Below, one piece after another: positions 55,569-64,000 of a stretch of 64,000 nucleotides of DNA. Source of the DNA: Lumbricus terrestris (lineage: Eukaryota; Annelida; Clitellata; Crassiclitellata; Lumbricidae); contig OX457053.1 of assembly GCA_949752735.1 (NCBI GenBank), forward strand, positions 6,545,135-6,609,134. The letters run 5' to 3'. Every line of letters begins with the position of its first letter. The stretch's first letter is position 1. The notes under the pieces were generated by a model. It saw only the letters and a list, made by a program, of their open reading frames with translations, was not told the origin of the DNA and did no database searches. Made by a program: the position numbers and the translations under genes.

Positions 55569-56962
55569 GTGGTGGTGGCATAGATGTTTTCCAGATCAGA
55601 CTTGCTTTCTTTCTCCTAACTCTGATTTATCATTGCATTGTCTAGGTTTGCTGTATGCGATCGGTGGCTACGACGGCGCCAGTCGTCATTGTCTGAGTAG
55701 CGTCGAATGCTATTGTCCGGCGAACGACACCTGGACGCCCGTCCTTGATATGTCCTGTCGAAGAAGCGGAGCAGGTGGCGCTGATTATTTTTCTAAGAGG
55801 CGCTATGGAATTTCTGAATGAATGAATCATTACTTTGTGGGGCAGTTTTCATTTAATGATTTAAAATGGAATTGAAATTGACAGACACCTTATTATTTTC
55901 TGATTAAAAAAAATTTAAAACTTATTTTAAGTTGCATTGTTTATATCACTTCAGCAGGTTTCTTTTAGCACTTTGCATGCTGTACAAATTGTTACAAGTA
56001 ACAATACTTGTGTGCATATGCAAGTGCCTAGATGCACAGGCACATACTTGCATTTATAAACATGCGTTCTTATATTATATTAACCTGACTGGAGGCACGT
56101 TGTTACAATTGTTCAGGTGTCGGTGTTCTTGATGGAATTCTCTATGCAGTTGGGGGTCACGATGGCCCACTGGTGCGGAAAAGTGTCGAGTGTTATAACC
56201 CGGAGACAGGACAGTGGGTGCAGATAGCCGACATGCACCTCTGTCGCCGAAACGCAGGTGGAGTAGTTTATGTTGGAGTTTTAAAGAAAGGAAGTAGTTG
56301 CCTCTTAAAGACAGGTCTGTCAGGAGGAGAGCCCAAGGGGCAAATGCCAGCGGACCTTTAGACCCCCGACTGGGTAGTTCTATGTACAAAGTTTATGATT
56401 TATGCTTTTTAAAATATATATTACTGACATTTGGCTACAAAGTAGTTTAAACTTCAAATTGACAAGTGAATAAAATGATAATTGTATATATAAATGAATA
56501 TTATATCGTAGGTTGTACCCACACGGTTATTACTTCAATTTCCCTAAAAAATTTCGTTAAGTAGCTGCGTCCAGTGACTGCTCTACCTAGAGACTTGGAG
56601 CTTATCTCATAGGCTCTCCCTATAAGTGGCTTCCTCACAGGTTCATTAGAGGCCTTAGCCCATGCTTTATAAATCTCTTTATTGTTATACACAAGGTACC
56701 GGTTGGTATTTTACTGCACTTGTACCAGTTGTTCTTAAAGAAACGATAAATGAGTTAAATGTCGTGATTGATGTATATCGATATTTCAGGAGTTGTCGCC
56801 TACAACGGGTTTCTGTACGTGGTCGGAGGCGACGATGGTTCAAGCAACCTGGCATCAATCGAGTATTACAATCCGAAAGCCGATGTCTGGACTATACTCT
56901 CGTCGGCCATGATCATGGGTCGGAGTTACGCCGGTGTCTGCATCATAGACAAGCCCATCTGA
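46896..56962 (+). CDS. KLHL2/KLHL3-type Kelch protein (BTB-BACK-Kelch), 11 exons, complete
   Basis: Exons 46896-47023, 47612-47840, 49038-49213, 49907-50003, 51244-51510, 52980-53097, 53828-54025, 54916-55017, 55646-55774, 56117-56257 and 56790-56962 join in frame to 585 residues (human KLHL2 593, KLHL3 587). The BTB domain (~45-145) has 'LCDVLL', 'AHRVVLAACSHYF' and 'TEDNVQ'. BACK (~150-260) has 'CCEFLQLQLHPSNCLGIRAF' and 'HVRLPLL'. Six Kelch blades follow (~300-585), each with a GG pair, from 'VIGGQAPKAIRSVECYDF' to 'VVGGDDGSSNLASIEYYNP'. KLHL2/3 are CUL3 adaptors whose Kelch propeller recruits WNK kinases for ubiquitination in vertebrates; Drosophila kelch is the insect member. The invertebrate gene probably predates the KLHL2/KLHL3 split. 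The start is the first ATG after an acceptor, with 5' UTR upstream. All introns are GT-AG except the one after 51510, which appears to use a GC donor. Confidence 0.95.
47410..47579 (+). repeat. Minisatellite, ~8 x 20 bp, upstream of Kelch exon 2
   Basis: The unit 'gaataattgccattaaattt' is repeated with almost no change, the first unit having one extra T. It ends 32 bases before exon 2 (47612). Confidence 0.95.
47895..48055 (+). repeat. Minisatellite, ~9 x 18 bp, downstream of Kelch exon 2
   Basis: Units of 'gtaatatgattacaattc' with small variants, starting about 55 bases after exon 2. Together with 47410-47579 it brackets the exon encoding most of the BTB domain. Confidence 0.9.
49600..49730 (-). 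repeat. LINE/SINE-tail repeat in Kelch intron 3
   Basis: 'cagtatttatatagtacctc', 'actactcagaggtgctccc' and 'ttcaagtgctta...gtgtcagagagtgacc' match 17325-17450 and, more distantly, 52500-52630. This is the common 3' tail shared by LINE and SINE copies in the window, here inverted. Confidence 0.5.
50045..50345 (+). repeat. Minisatellite, ~12 x 24 bp, in Kelch intron 4
   Basis: Imperfect units of 'ccattccagctctattgttt' plus four bases (ccag or similar). It starts about 40 bases after exon 4 (ends 50003). It reads through as an open frame in several frames, but the repeat explains that. Confidence 0.9.
51062..51201 (+). repeat. LINE 3' end beside Kelch exon 5
   Basis: 'tctctggtagtctttcctca', 'aacttgcctgttttctcggg', 'gaagcgctttatgaatggtc' and a tail 'aagtacaatacaat'. 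Same family as 16775-16996 and, inverted, 53513-53745. The tail ends about 40 bases before exon 5 (51244). Confidence 0.7.
51510..52081 (+). repeat. Minisatellite, exactly 11 x 52 bp, starting at the Kelch exon 5 boundary
   Basis: Unit starts fall at 51510, 51562, 51614 and so on to 52030, each beginning 'ggcaggattttgcact' and ending 'gtacttgtactcaga'. The first base of the array is the last base of exon 5. At 52082 the array passes into the inverted SINE, whose tail ('cttgtactcagaggcgctcc') supplies part of the unit. The units differ at only a few positions ('gtatgtgtag' or 'gtatgtaaag'). Confidence 0.97.
52082..52250 (-). repeat. tRNA-derived SINE, inverted, in Kelch intron 5
   Basis: Minus strand: 'ggggcatggtggtgtagggg' (box A region), 'ccaggttcaaattcacc' (box B), 'ccttgagcaagtccttcact', and the tail to 'ggagcgcctctgagta'. 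Same family as 14745-14910 and 19225-19500. It runs directly into the 52-bp array. Confidence 0.75.
52375..52490 (-). repeat. SINE-like repeat, inverted copy of 46510-46635
   Basis: 'tttgttacatgtttaacgac', 'actgccatatcaaagattaa' and 'gtgtcgccctcttcc' are the complement of the copy at 46510. A tail-like block follows at 52500-52630 ('caagtgcttgtagagtgtgt'). Confidence 0.6.
53513..53745 (-). repeat. LINE 3' fragment (CR1/L2-like) in Kelch intron 6
   Basis: The minus strand encodes 'SFACNVPSLWNRLPPSVR' and 'LSLSFSRLKLACFLG', then the UTR shared with 16775-16996 and 51062-51201. It ends about 80 bases before exon 7. Confidence 0.75.
54430..54735 (-). repeat. LINE 3' fragment in Kelch intron 7
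   Basis: The minus strand contains a CR1-type C-terminal region (complement of 'gttccatgcagtgggtccag', which encodes a 'GPTAWN' motif) and a UTR ending 'ggcgctatataaatcg' and ATT repeats. No intact frame. Confidence 0.6.
55436..55575 (+). repeat. (GAT)n microsatellite in Kelch intron 8
   Basis: 'gataatgatgctgaa' units pass into about 22 uninterrupted GAT triplets and a short GGT run, ending about 70 bases before exon 9 (55646). Confidence 0.95.
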
Positions 56963-59500
56963 TGTTGTTGTTTCTAGGAGTTGTAGGATCTGCTTAATGC
57001 CGATTGCAAGTTGCTGTCGTCAGTTTCTCTTCGTGGAAATACGTCGGCGGCATTTCGGAAATTGAAACACAAAACTTGTGTTCGAGACGGCGAACGCAAA
57101 ACTATTTCGCGATCACTATGATGTTTTTCGTGTCGAACCTGAATCGATAGAGATTTGTTTTATTCCTTGTAAAAAGTACCCAGCATGCCTTTTGGTGGGA
57201 TGCGGCCGTTGCCGGAAGGTCTCCAATCAAAAGAAGTATTAATAGCCAAGTCGAATATTCAGCCGTTACAACAGGATTGCGGTATGTCGCATTCTACCGC
57301 ATACGTGCAATCCTTTCTGCTTCTTGGTCGTCTTTAGCGGTTATCAAAATAGCTGATTAACTTTAGGCAATATTTCTTCAATTTGTACAGTCGGCTGTTA
57401 TGTGGACATGACTGCAAATTTAACTCTTTACAGACCTTAGTAAATGGTATGGGAATTGGGGGATCCTATACCCTCTGGTAAAGGGTTAAGTGCATGTTTT
57501 GCTTTCATGTACTACATGTGTGTTAGAAGACATTACCACTTTGTGGTAGGTTGGTGCTGTCAGTACAATACTGGACGGTGCAGTGAAGTGTGTAAAGCTG
57601 AGTCTGTTTAGTAGTTATTGTTGCGTGGGCATATTGTCCATTTCATATGTGCCACGCATAGAAGCCCTTTTGAATTTACTGCAGTTCAAAGGGCAGTACT
57701 CAAAGCGTCTGAATCACAAGTACTCATGCTTTAGTTACTTAGCATATTTGGAATTATTTACCAAAAAAGCAATGGTGTAACTGAGCCTATAGTTATAGAA
57801 GGTTTGGCATGAAATTAGCGATCAGGAGGATTGTACAGAACCTGTTTTATCATGTGAATGGTCTTGAAAATTGTGTTACTATAAGGACAAACCAATGTTA
57901 GAGTTTGAAGATTTTAGTACAAAATGTTAAAGTTTGAAGACTTTAGTACAAAATGTTAGAGTTTGAAGACTTTAATACGAAAGCTTCAGAACTGATAAGA
58001 AAATTCTTTAAGGTGGGAAGCAAGTCTTAACGATTATGAATCTTCTCAGCAAGTTTCTTAAACAAAGAGTAATCCTGAATAAGCACCAGTATTGTATTAA
58101 TCGAACATGCCTTGTTCTGATTTTTGTGATGCCTCTTTTCAGCTGCTCGAAGAACAATGGCAAAATTGATTCAGTTTGTATTGGATTGTACTAAATTCCA
58201 CTGGAACCAATTTTCAATTTATTTGCATTATTTAAACCTAATTTTAAAGAGGGTGAATTTCGTAGACATGAGCGAGTAATGTAAACGTAATTAGCGTTTG
58301 TGATGACCACCTTGTCAAAGAAATCGTCTAAGGCATTCCCAATGTGGCAGACGTAAGGCACCTGTGGGCATTCTCTCTCTTATGAAGTGGAGCTATATAA
58401 CTTTGCAATTGCAAAAGTGAAACTGTAATTGAACAGAAGTGTTTTCTACTGATCTTAGTGGTCAACCTATTGCCTTGGTTTCACATAATCTATGATTATG
58501 TGAAACTGTTGATGTTAGGCCATTGTTGGTGTGTTCTTTAGTACAAGAGTAAGACTATACAAAGAATAGGGGTACATGCAATCCTAATCGTTGTCTAAGA
58601 CGAGTTACATATCAAAAACCAAATTTTTTAATGATAAATGTGCATTTGCAACTGAAGTCTAAACGAAATGGAATTCACCTTGCTGAGTTATATTCTGAGT
58701 TTTCTTTTGCTGTTATTTTAAAATAAAATTCATAAAAAATACATTTGCACACTATCAAATGTATTTGCTCTATTTCTGGATTTCGTGGTCCAGTGAAAAA
58801 CCTACCGTACTCTTTGCAGTACACTTGGGAGACATTGAGCTCTAAATTATTGGATTGTTATTACAAAGACACGTTCTAAAGTTGAAATAAAGTTAGTGTC
58901 CAGGCTGATAACGATGTCTGGCCAGGGTCGTATGTTCCAGCAATGAACACTACACATCAGGAGGGTCCAGCATATTTAACGAACAGTACATAGTAGAGTT
59001 TTAAGAGGAAACTCTTGCTAACGATTTTGTGTAACCAATGCATATCTTCGGATTTTGTTAAACTACGGTAGTTGGTAACTGTTGTTAGAGTTAACGTCAA
59101 GTTAATAAATTGCCAGTTGACGAGCGTATTGTATATAGGTGTTTCAGTCGGTATTTGCATTTATACAAACTTCTTTAATATTGAAGCATTATTTCTTCAA
59201 TGGCATATGTAAACACCATGCATATGCATATTGATGTGACTGTTCTACACTGCTAGGATGACTTGTTGAAGTCTTATAGTGCATCATTTGAATTCATGAT
59301 TTTACTGTAAATGGATTGTATCGGTTGAATGTTTGCGTCTATAAACAGTTGTTTGTTAGGATGTAAATGTAGAAATATTAAGTAACGTGTGACAAGCGTA
59401 TAATCTGATTTTAGGTGTTATTAAAACTGACAGGATGAAAATCATGGATTGTAATAAAGTCCTGCATTGCAACTGAATAAAAAAAATATTCAATAGGTGA
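56963..59500 (+). other. Probable 3' UTR and flank of the Kelch gene
   Basis: No coding region. Candidate polyadenylation signals AATAAA at 58886-58891, 59453-59458 and 59476-59481 on the plus strand. Three imperfect 31-bp units ('agagtttgaagactttagta' plus 'caaaatgtt') lie at about 57900-57990. The extent of the transcript cannot be determined from sequence alone. Confidence 0.45.
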
Positions 59501-59944
59501 ACTCCTGTATCATGTGTCAACTGCATCAACATAGAATCTAGTATAGTTGTTCTTCCAAATTTAACTTTTTATGCTATTTTTTGTCTGAAGTATCTCTGCA
59601 GGCACCTATGTATGACAGTATGGTGCTGATAATATGAATGAAACTCAGAAGTTTACCATGTCAAGCGATGCCTAAAGTTCAGTTACTGATTTTTCTGCCA
59701 TTAGCACAGAAATTCAAGCTATTGTACCAAGAGGTTTGAAGTTGCTGCAACAAAGTGCATTGTACAAAAGTTAATAAACAAGATAGCAGCTTATTTTCTG
59801 TACAGCAAGACTTTAGTGTTGTAAATATGCTTCTCTAGATAAGTGCATAAATGGAGAAAATCTAATTAAAAATGTGCTCTTTTGCACGGAAAAGCAATAA
59901 TAATAATATTAAATAATATTTTAGAAAATATTTAGAACGTTTCG

Positions 59945-60103
59945 CTTCAGTTGTTTCCATCATTAACCTATCATATTGTCCTTGTCTCCAGTTGTTTCCA
60001 TTATTAACCGATTATATTGTCTTAGTCTTAATATTGTCTCCAGCTGTTTCCATTGTTCACATATTACATTGACTTCCTAGTCTTCGCACGTACTGTCTCC
60101 TTT
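59945..60103 (-). repeat. Repeats of the CCDC96 coding end in its 3' flank
   Basis: On the minus strand, 'gaaacaactggaga', the end of the coding region (codons for ETTGE), recurs at about 60038 ('gaaacagctggaga') and 59990 ('gaaacaactggaga'). Each is followed by an AT-rich stretch with 'tggttaataatgg'-like spacers. A fourth, weaker copy is near 59950. Confidence 0.65.
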
Positions 60104-61810
60104 TTAGTATTTCTCTCCAGTTGTTTCTGCGATGGACTTCAATTCATCCATCTTCCGGCGCAGTTTTCGTATTTCCATCGTCATATCCTTGTGCGAGATC
60201 CGGAGTTCAGCCACCTGGACCCGGAGCGCATCCGTCTCGTCGAGCTTCTTCTCGTAATCGCGGAGCAGATCCGGAAAACAAAGCAGAGCGCTTTTCTGTC
60301 TCAGCATCTTACTGTCACGCTTCAGTCGATCTCGGGCCATCTTCGTCTCCGAAAGAATCTGGCGCCTGACGCTGACCCTGTCCTCGACCTCTGCAAGGTC
60401 CGCCCGTTCGTCCCTCGTCTTGATGTGGATGAAATGCAACTTCTGCTTAACGTGCGTGAACCTCTGAACGGCCTCGCGTAACTTGCGTCGAACCATCGTT
60501 ATCGTTTCGTTCTTCTCTTCGATCTTCTCGTTGCAGCTCTGGTTCTCGATCTTCAGCTGCTCGAAATCTGCCATCGTCAGACCTTCGGCCACCTTTTCCC
60601 GATCACGGAGAATCTTCGCGATGCTGTCGTACTCTTCCTTTATGAAAATGTTTTCCAGCGTCACCTTGCTCGCTTCGATCCACTTCTCGCGCTCCGTCTG
60701 CGCGTACTGCTCGGCCCGTATGTAACGGCTGGACTTTCTGTTCTTGTTCCCACCGGTCATCGTGTACTTTCGGTAGTTGAGCAGTTTCGTTAGGTACGTG
60801 TCGGCCAGTGCGCGATGGTCGAGGCTCTCCTGCGTCAGGGTTTCCATTTCGCGTGCTTGATTCTTCTCCAGGTGTTCTTGATCTCTGTGCAGCTCATGCA
60901 ACTCGCCCATCGAGGTAATGTATTGCTGTTCCAGTTCCTGGAGTTCTTCCTCAGTCTGCACGGTTAACTCGTGTTCATTCCTTTTCAGCTGTGCGTATAA
61001 CCTATGCTGCAGTTTTCTGTTCAAGTCTTGCAGTCTTTTCTGCTCGGCTTTCGCAGCGTTGTAGTCATGTTGCAGTTGATGCCTCTTCTTAGCTCTTAGT
61101 GCTTCTTCCTTCTCCACCTCATCTTCATCTTCCTCCTCCTCTTCTTCCGCTTCTTCTTCTTCCAGTTGTTCTGATAGTAGACTTGTCTGAGAGAGTGTTT
61201 CTTTTGATGACTGAGAAAGCATGTCTCTTGATGTCTGAGCAAGTATTTCTCTTGAAACTACTCTGGGTTTAATTTCTCCCTTCAACTGGGTCTCTGCTCC
61301 ATCCTCTTCTCCATCCTCAGGTTCCTCCATTTCATCTTCTGTTTCGTCTTCTTCATCATCTCCTCTTTCTTCTTTTTCCTCTTCTTCAGTTTTCAGTCCA
61401 GCTTCAATTTTGGTTTTACTGGTGGACCTACTGATCTCCTCATGTTCTGTGCCCCCTATTCTCTGACCTGAACTAGTAGCTTTGATTTTCTGACTTGAAC
61501 TAGTAGCTATAATTTTATGACTTGAACTCTTAGCTACAATTTTCGTATCTTTGCCAGTTTCTGAGTGGGCGCTTTCTTCCTCGCTCGCACTCTCTTCTGC
61601 AGTTTCTGTATGTATTTTTTGCCGTACGTCAGTCTGAGATTGCTCAAAGGCTTCTTCTTCGCTCATATCCGCGCTCTGCTCTTCTGCCAGGCTTCCATGT
61701 TCGCTTTTGTGGCGTTCATCTAGCATTTCATCTTCAGCTTTGTCCACGTCTGCTTCAACGACGTCTAGATCTTTCGCGTCTTCATCCAAGTCGTCTCCAT
61801 GCTCTGACAT
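60104..61810 (-). CDS. CCDC96: CCDC96-type coiled-coil protein, intronless
   Basis: 568 residues, ATG 61810 to TAA 60104-60106; human CCDC96 is of similar length and also lacks introns. Residues 1-235 are very acidic (E/D runs). They hold two internal octad-type repeats: 'KIIATSSSQ' and variants (~90-118), and 'SREILAQT', 'SRDMLSQS', 'SKETLSQT' (~195-220). From about 240 to the end is a continuous coiled coil. It contains the conserved CCDC96/CCDC113 domain ('ADFEQLKIENQSCNEKIEEK', 'FTHVKQKLHFI', 'LLRDYEKKLDE', roughly 370-540). CCDC96 partners CCDC113 on ciliary axonemes near the nexin-dynein regulatory complex, so the organism should have motile cilia. The gene is convergent with the Kelch gene. 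Confidence 0.9.
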   Translation of the reverse strand: MSEHGDDLDEDAKDLDVVEADVDKAEDEMLDERHKSEHGSLAEEQSADMSEEEAFEQSQTDVRQKIHTETAEESASEEESAHSETGKDTKIVAKSSSHKIIATSSSQKIKATSSGQRIGGTEHEEISRSTSKTKIEAGLKTEEEEKEERGDDEEDETEDEMEEPEDGEEDGAETQLKGEIKPRVVSREILAQTSRDMLSQSSKETLSQTSLLSEQLEEEEAEEEEEEDEDEVEKEEALRAKKRHQLQHDYNAAKAEQKRLQDLNRKLQHRLYAQLKRNEHELTVQTEEELQELEQQYITSMGELHELHRDQEHLEKNQAREMETLTQESLDHRALADTYLTKLLNYRKYTMTGGNKNRKSSRYIRAEQYAQTEREKWIEASKVTLENIFIKEEYDSIAKILRDREKVAEGLTMADFEQLKIENQSCNEKIEEKNETITMVRRKLREAVQRFTHVKQKLHFIHIKTRDERADLAEVEDRVSVRRQILSETKMARDRLKRDSKMLRQKSALLCFPDLLRDYEKKLDETDALRVQVAELRISHKDMTMEIRKLRRKMDELKSIAETTGEKY

Positions 61811-62159
61811 TTTTACTTCTGTTTAGTGCTTACCAGCTACACAAACAGTCTAACATCAATCAGACGTTAATTGTACAAAGAAAAAGTCGTCAGAAGACTT
61901 CAAACGACTTAAAATGTTCGTCAGAATTCAAAATCACCCAACGATAATAGCAGAACGCATTCTCAACTTGTATACAAACTATAAATAGAATGTCGGTCCT
62001 TCCAAAAACATGGAACGAAAAACAATGATCGATATTACGTAGCATCGTCAATTTTTAACGTGTAACTTGTAATATATAGATAGATATTCGTTTTATTGAC
62101 AAAATAACCGATCGACATAACGCGACAGTTAACAAGCACAAAGGAGCAGCGGATAAAGC
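61811..62159. other. Upstream region of CCDC96
   Basis: AT-rich with no element I can name. It presumably holds the CCDC96 promoter and 5' UTR. No RFX-type X-box could be identified with confidence by eye. Confidence 0.35.
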
Positions 62160-62717
62160 CTAGTAAATGTTTTTATACAGCATCCGTGTTATGAAGTTTT
62201 TATTGTTTTTATTGGTTAGTTCGAATGGATGTAGCCTAGGGCGTAGATTGTATTTTCCAGGGAGTCTATCGGAGAAAAATTTGCGAAGAACATGATTGTC
62301 GTCTATAATAATAGCTGCAAAGAGTGCAGCATCAGCAGACTCAGCCATAATGGCTGCTTTGGGGGAGTCGGATGGAAGGAATCCGGCTCGTCTGACACGT
62401 CCTAAGAACCTTTCGATGCGGTCGACCTCACCAGCGCTCAGAAGTCCCCACCAGGCGGGGGAGGCGTACAGCAGACGTGCAACTGTGGTCGCTCGAGTAA
62501 TGACGTGCAAGGCCGGTCCTGGCATGCCGTGAGCTCGTAGCACGCGCAAAGCGTAAATTGAAGAGGCACACGAGCTTAGAGTATTATCAACATGCTCCGA
62601 GACAGTTAGATGTTCACCAATTGTAACACCTAGTATTTTTATAGAAGTTGCTCTATTAACTCCTGTGATGGACGACATGGAGGCCAATGAAGCATGCGAT
62701 CTCCTCACTACAGCCAT
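62160..62717 (-). pseudogene. LINE post-RT fragment
   Basis: 185 open residues resembling the region after the RT domain of non-LTR reverse transcriptases: 'IKILGVTIGEHLTVSEHVDN', 'ALRVLRAHGMPGPALHVITR', 'ATTVARLLYASPAWWGLLSA'. No RT catalytic boxes are present, and the frame begins without upstream coding sequence, so it is a truncated copy. Unrelated to the other LINEs in the window. Confidence 0.75.
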
Positions 62718-64000
62718 TTCCCTGGTGATCAGTGTCTTATAAATATAATACGTTTTATGATAATTATGTGAGTATGTAAGGATAACTTATTACTCCATTT
62801 AAGTAAGAGTAAGCACTTCTTTATTACTCCACTTGCAAACGCACAATGGAACATCGAGAAAATGCAATATGACACATAGAAGTAATTATAAAGTATAATA
62901 ATATACATGAAAAGTAATGTAATACAGATGTTGAATTTGTGTTGTATTTAAGAATTTATAAGCAAGTGGGGATCCCAACTCATAATCCCCTAAGCAATAT
63001 TTATTATTTTCTGCCACTCGAAGTCGTAGACCTACACCATTCATAAGCAACTTGTAATTAAGACACTGATCACCATTAATTTTTTTACAACACTTCCATT
63101 TGGTGGCTCTCGTACATTGCAGTAATTCTTTTATTAAGGAGCGCTTGATGCATATTGATGTAGACTCATCATGTAGCACCAACTAATAACGGACAGTGCT
63201 GAAGGATTTTCTCTGACAAATTCATTGAAAATTAGTAGGGTCGACCTTGGTAGTCGCTTTAAAACATCTACATTGCGATTTATGGACTCATGGAACTTAC
63301 TTACTCACTTCGTGACAAAGTATCGGCTTTTATCAGCAGCGTGTTTAATGGCTGTCTATCGATGCGTATGTTGACGTTGGGTAATCTTATCTCGTCCACT
63401 GCTGTAATTTAAGTTTTCTGCTTTTGTAAGTTTTATCTAATTTAGAAATTCATTGTAATTTTTCTGAATTTATCATCAATGTCACAGACTTGTATTATAA
63501 TAAAAGTAGATGAGCTACGCTCACCGCTTCTTATTGATGCCACACACCGATGCTTTACCGGTGGGACAGTAACTGTTGTATCTGGGACATATCGAAGTAG
63601 GGATATGAAACCGCCATCTCTCAGCCAATCAGAGATAATATTTTATGATGCGTCACAGGCGATGCGTGTGGCGATTTATCAGGGTGAACTGGGTCGCAGG
63701 GTTTTTCAGTCGCCATCTGTATAATTTCGACACCATAGTCACAGGCGTAATCGCCCAAAAAGTTCGTCTAAATTTATGTAACACAGATCTTCCTTAGAAC
63801 ACATTTTATTTTGTCCCCGAGTTCTGTTTGTCATTAAATTAATTCGATTTGGGGAAAATGACAACTGACAGGCCTACAAGATAGATGCATGGACAAACAG
63901 GTACTGACTGACTGGTTGTCGGATTGGCTGACTTGCAGGCTGATAGACAGTGACTGACAAACGCCACAGATAGATGGAGATCATACAGTCCGACATATCA
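62718..64000. other. No gene recognised
   Basis: Two short open stretches (62886-63182 minus, 98 codons; 63479-63724 plus, 81 codons) have no recognisable domain, signal peptide or splice context. I do not call them genes. No repeats shared with the rest of the window were noticed. Confidence 0.4.

Noticed and set aside
63479..63724. 81-codon plus-strand frame as a new gene
   Set aside because: No recognisable domain, no repeat family, no splice partners seen, and the window ends 280 bases later.

Overview
This is nuclear DNA of an animal. The genes are split by GT-AG introns, the proteins most resemble vertebrate and other bilaterian orthologues, and mobile DNA is dense. The main LTR retrotransposon has Ty3/gypsy-type proteins in a Ty1/copia-like order (integrase before reverse transcriptase), an arrangement first described in a deuterostome group (Gmr1-like elements). 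Many introns carry tRNA-derived SINEs and hAT-type MITEs. An invertebrate deuterostome (echinoderm, hemichordate or cephalochordate) is my best inference; the sequence alone does not prove it.

Layout. 811-4114 (+): last four exons of a WDR13-type WD40 gene whose 5' part lies off the window. 5653-23714 (-): a complete 16-exon DDX41 DEAD-box helicase gene, tail-to-tail with WDR13. 27282-28506 (+): a two-exon, proline-rich protein with a cysteine-rich C-terminus, probably CYSTM-like, head-to-head with DDX41. 29325-45990: a stack of nested transposons. A tRNA-derived SINE is split by a hAT element (29562-45938, 8-bp target duplication). The hAT is split by a Gmr1-like LTR retrotransposon (30485-45144, 5-bp duplication). 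That element is split by a younger antisense LTR element encoding only Gag and protease (35220-42326, 4-bp duplication). 46896-56962 (+): a complete 11-exon KLHL2/KLHL3 (Kelch) gene. 60104-61810 (-): an intronless CCDC96-type gene, tail-to-tail with the Kelch gene. 62160-62717 (-): a LINE fragment; the last 1.2 kb shows nothing I can name.

The host genes serve separate jobs: WDR13 is a nuclear WD40 protein, DDX41 an RNA helicase of splicing and nucleic-acid sensing, KLHL2/3 a CUL3 ubiquitin-ligase adaptor and CCDC96 an axonemal coiled-coil protein. They do not form an evident pathway. What links them is how mobile and tandem DNA crowds their splice sites and stop codons. Examples are a 14-unit minisatellite that contains the WDR13 final acceptor, an 11-unit 52-bp array that starts at a Kelch exon boundary with a GC donor, in-frame repeats of the DDX41 stop region, and a 3.4-kb composite hAT insertion in a DDX41 intron. 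Exon boundaries below were derived by reading-frame continuity and family resemblance, with no transcript data.
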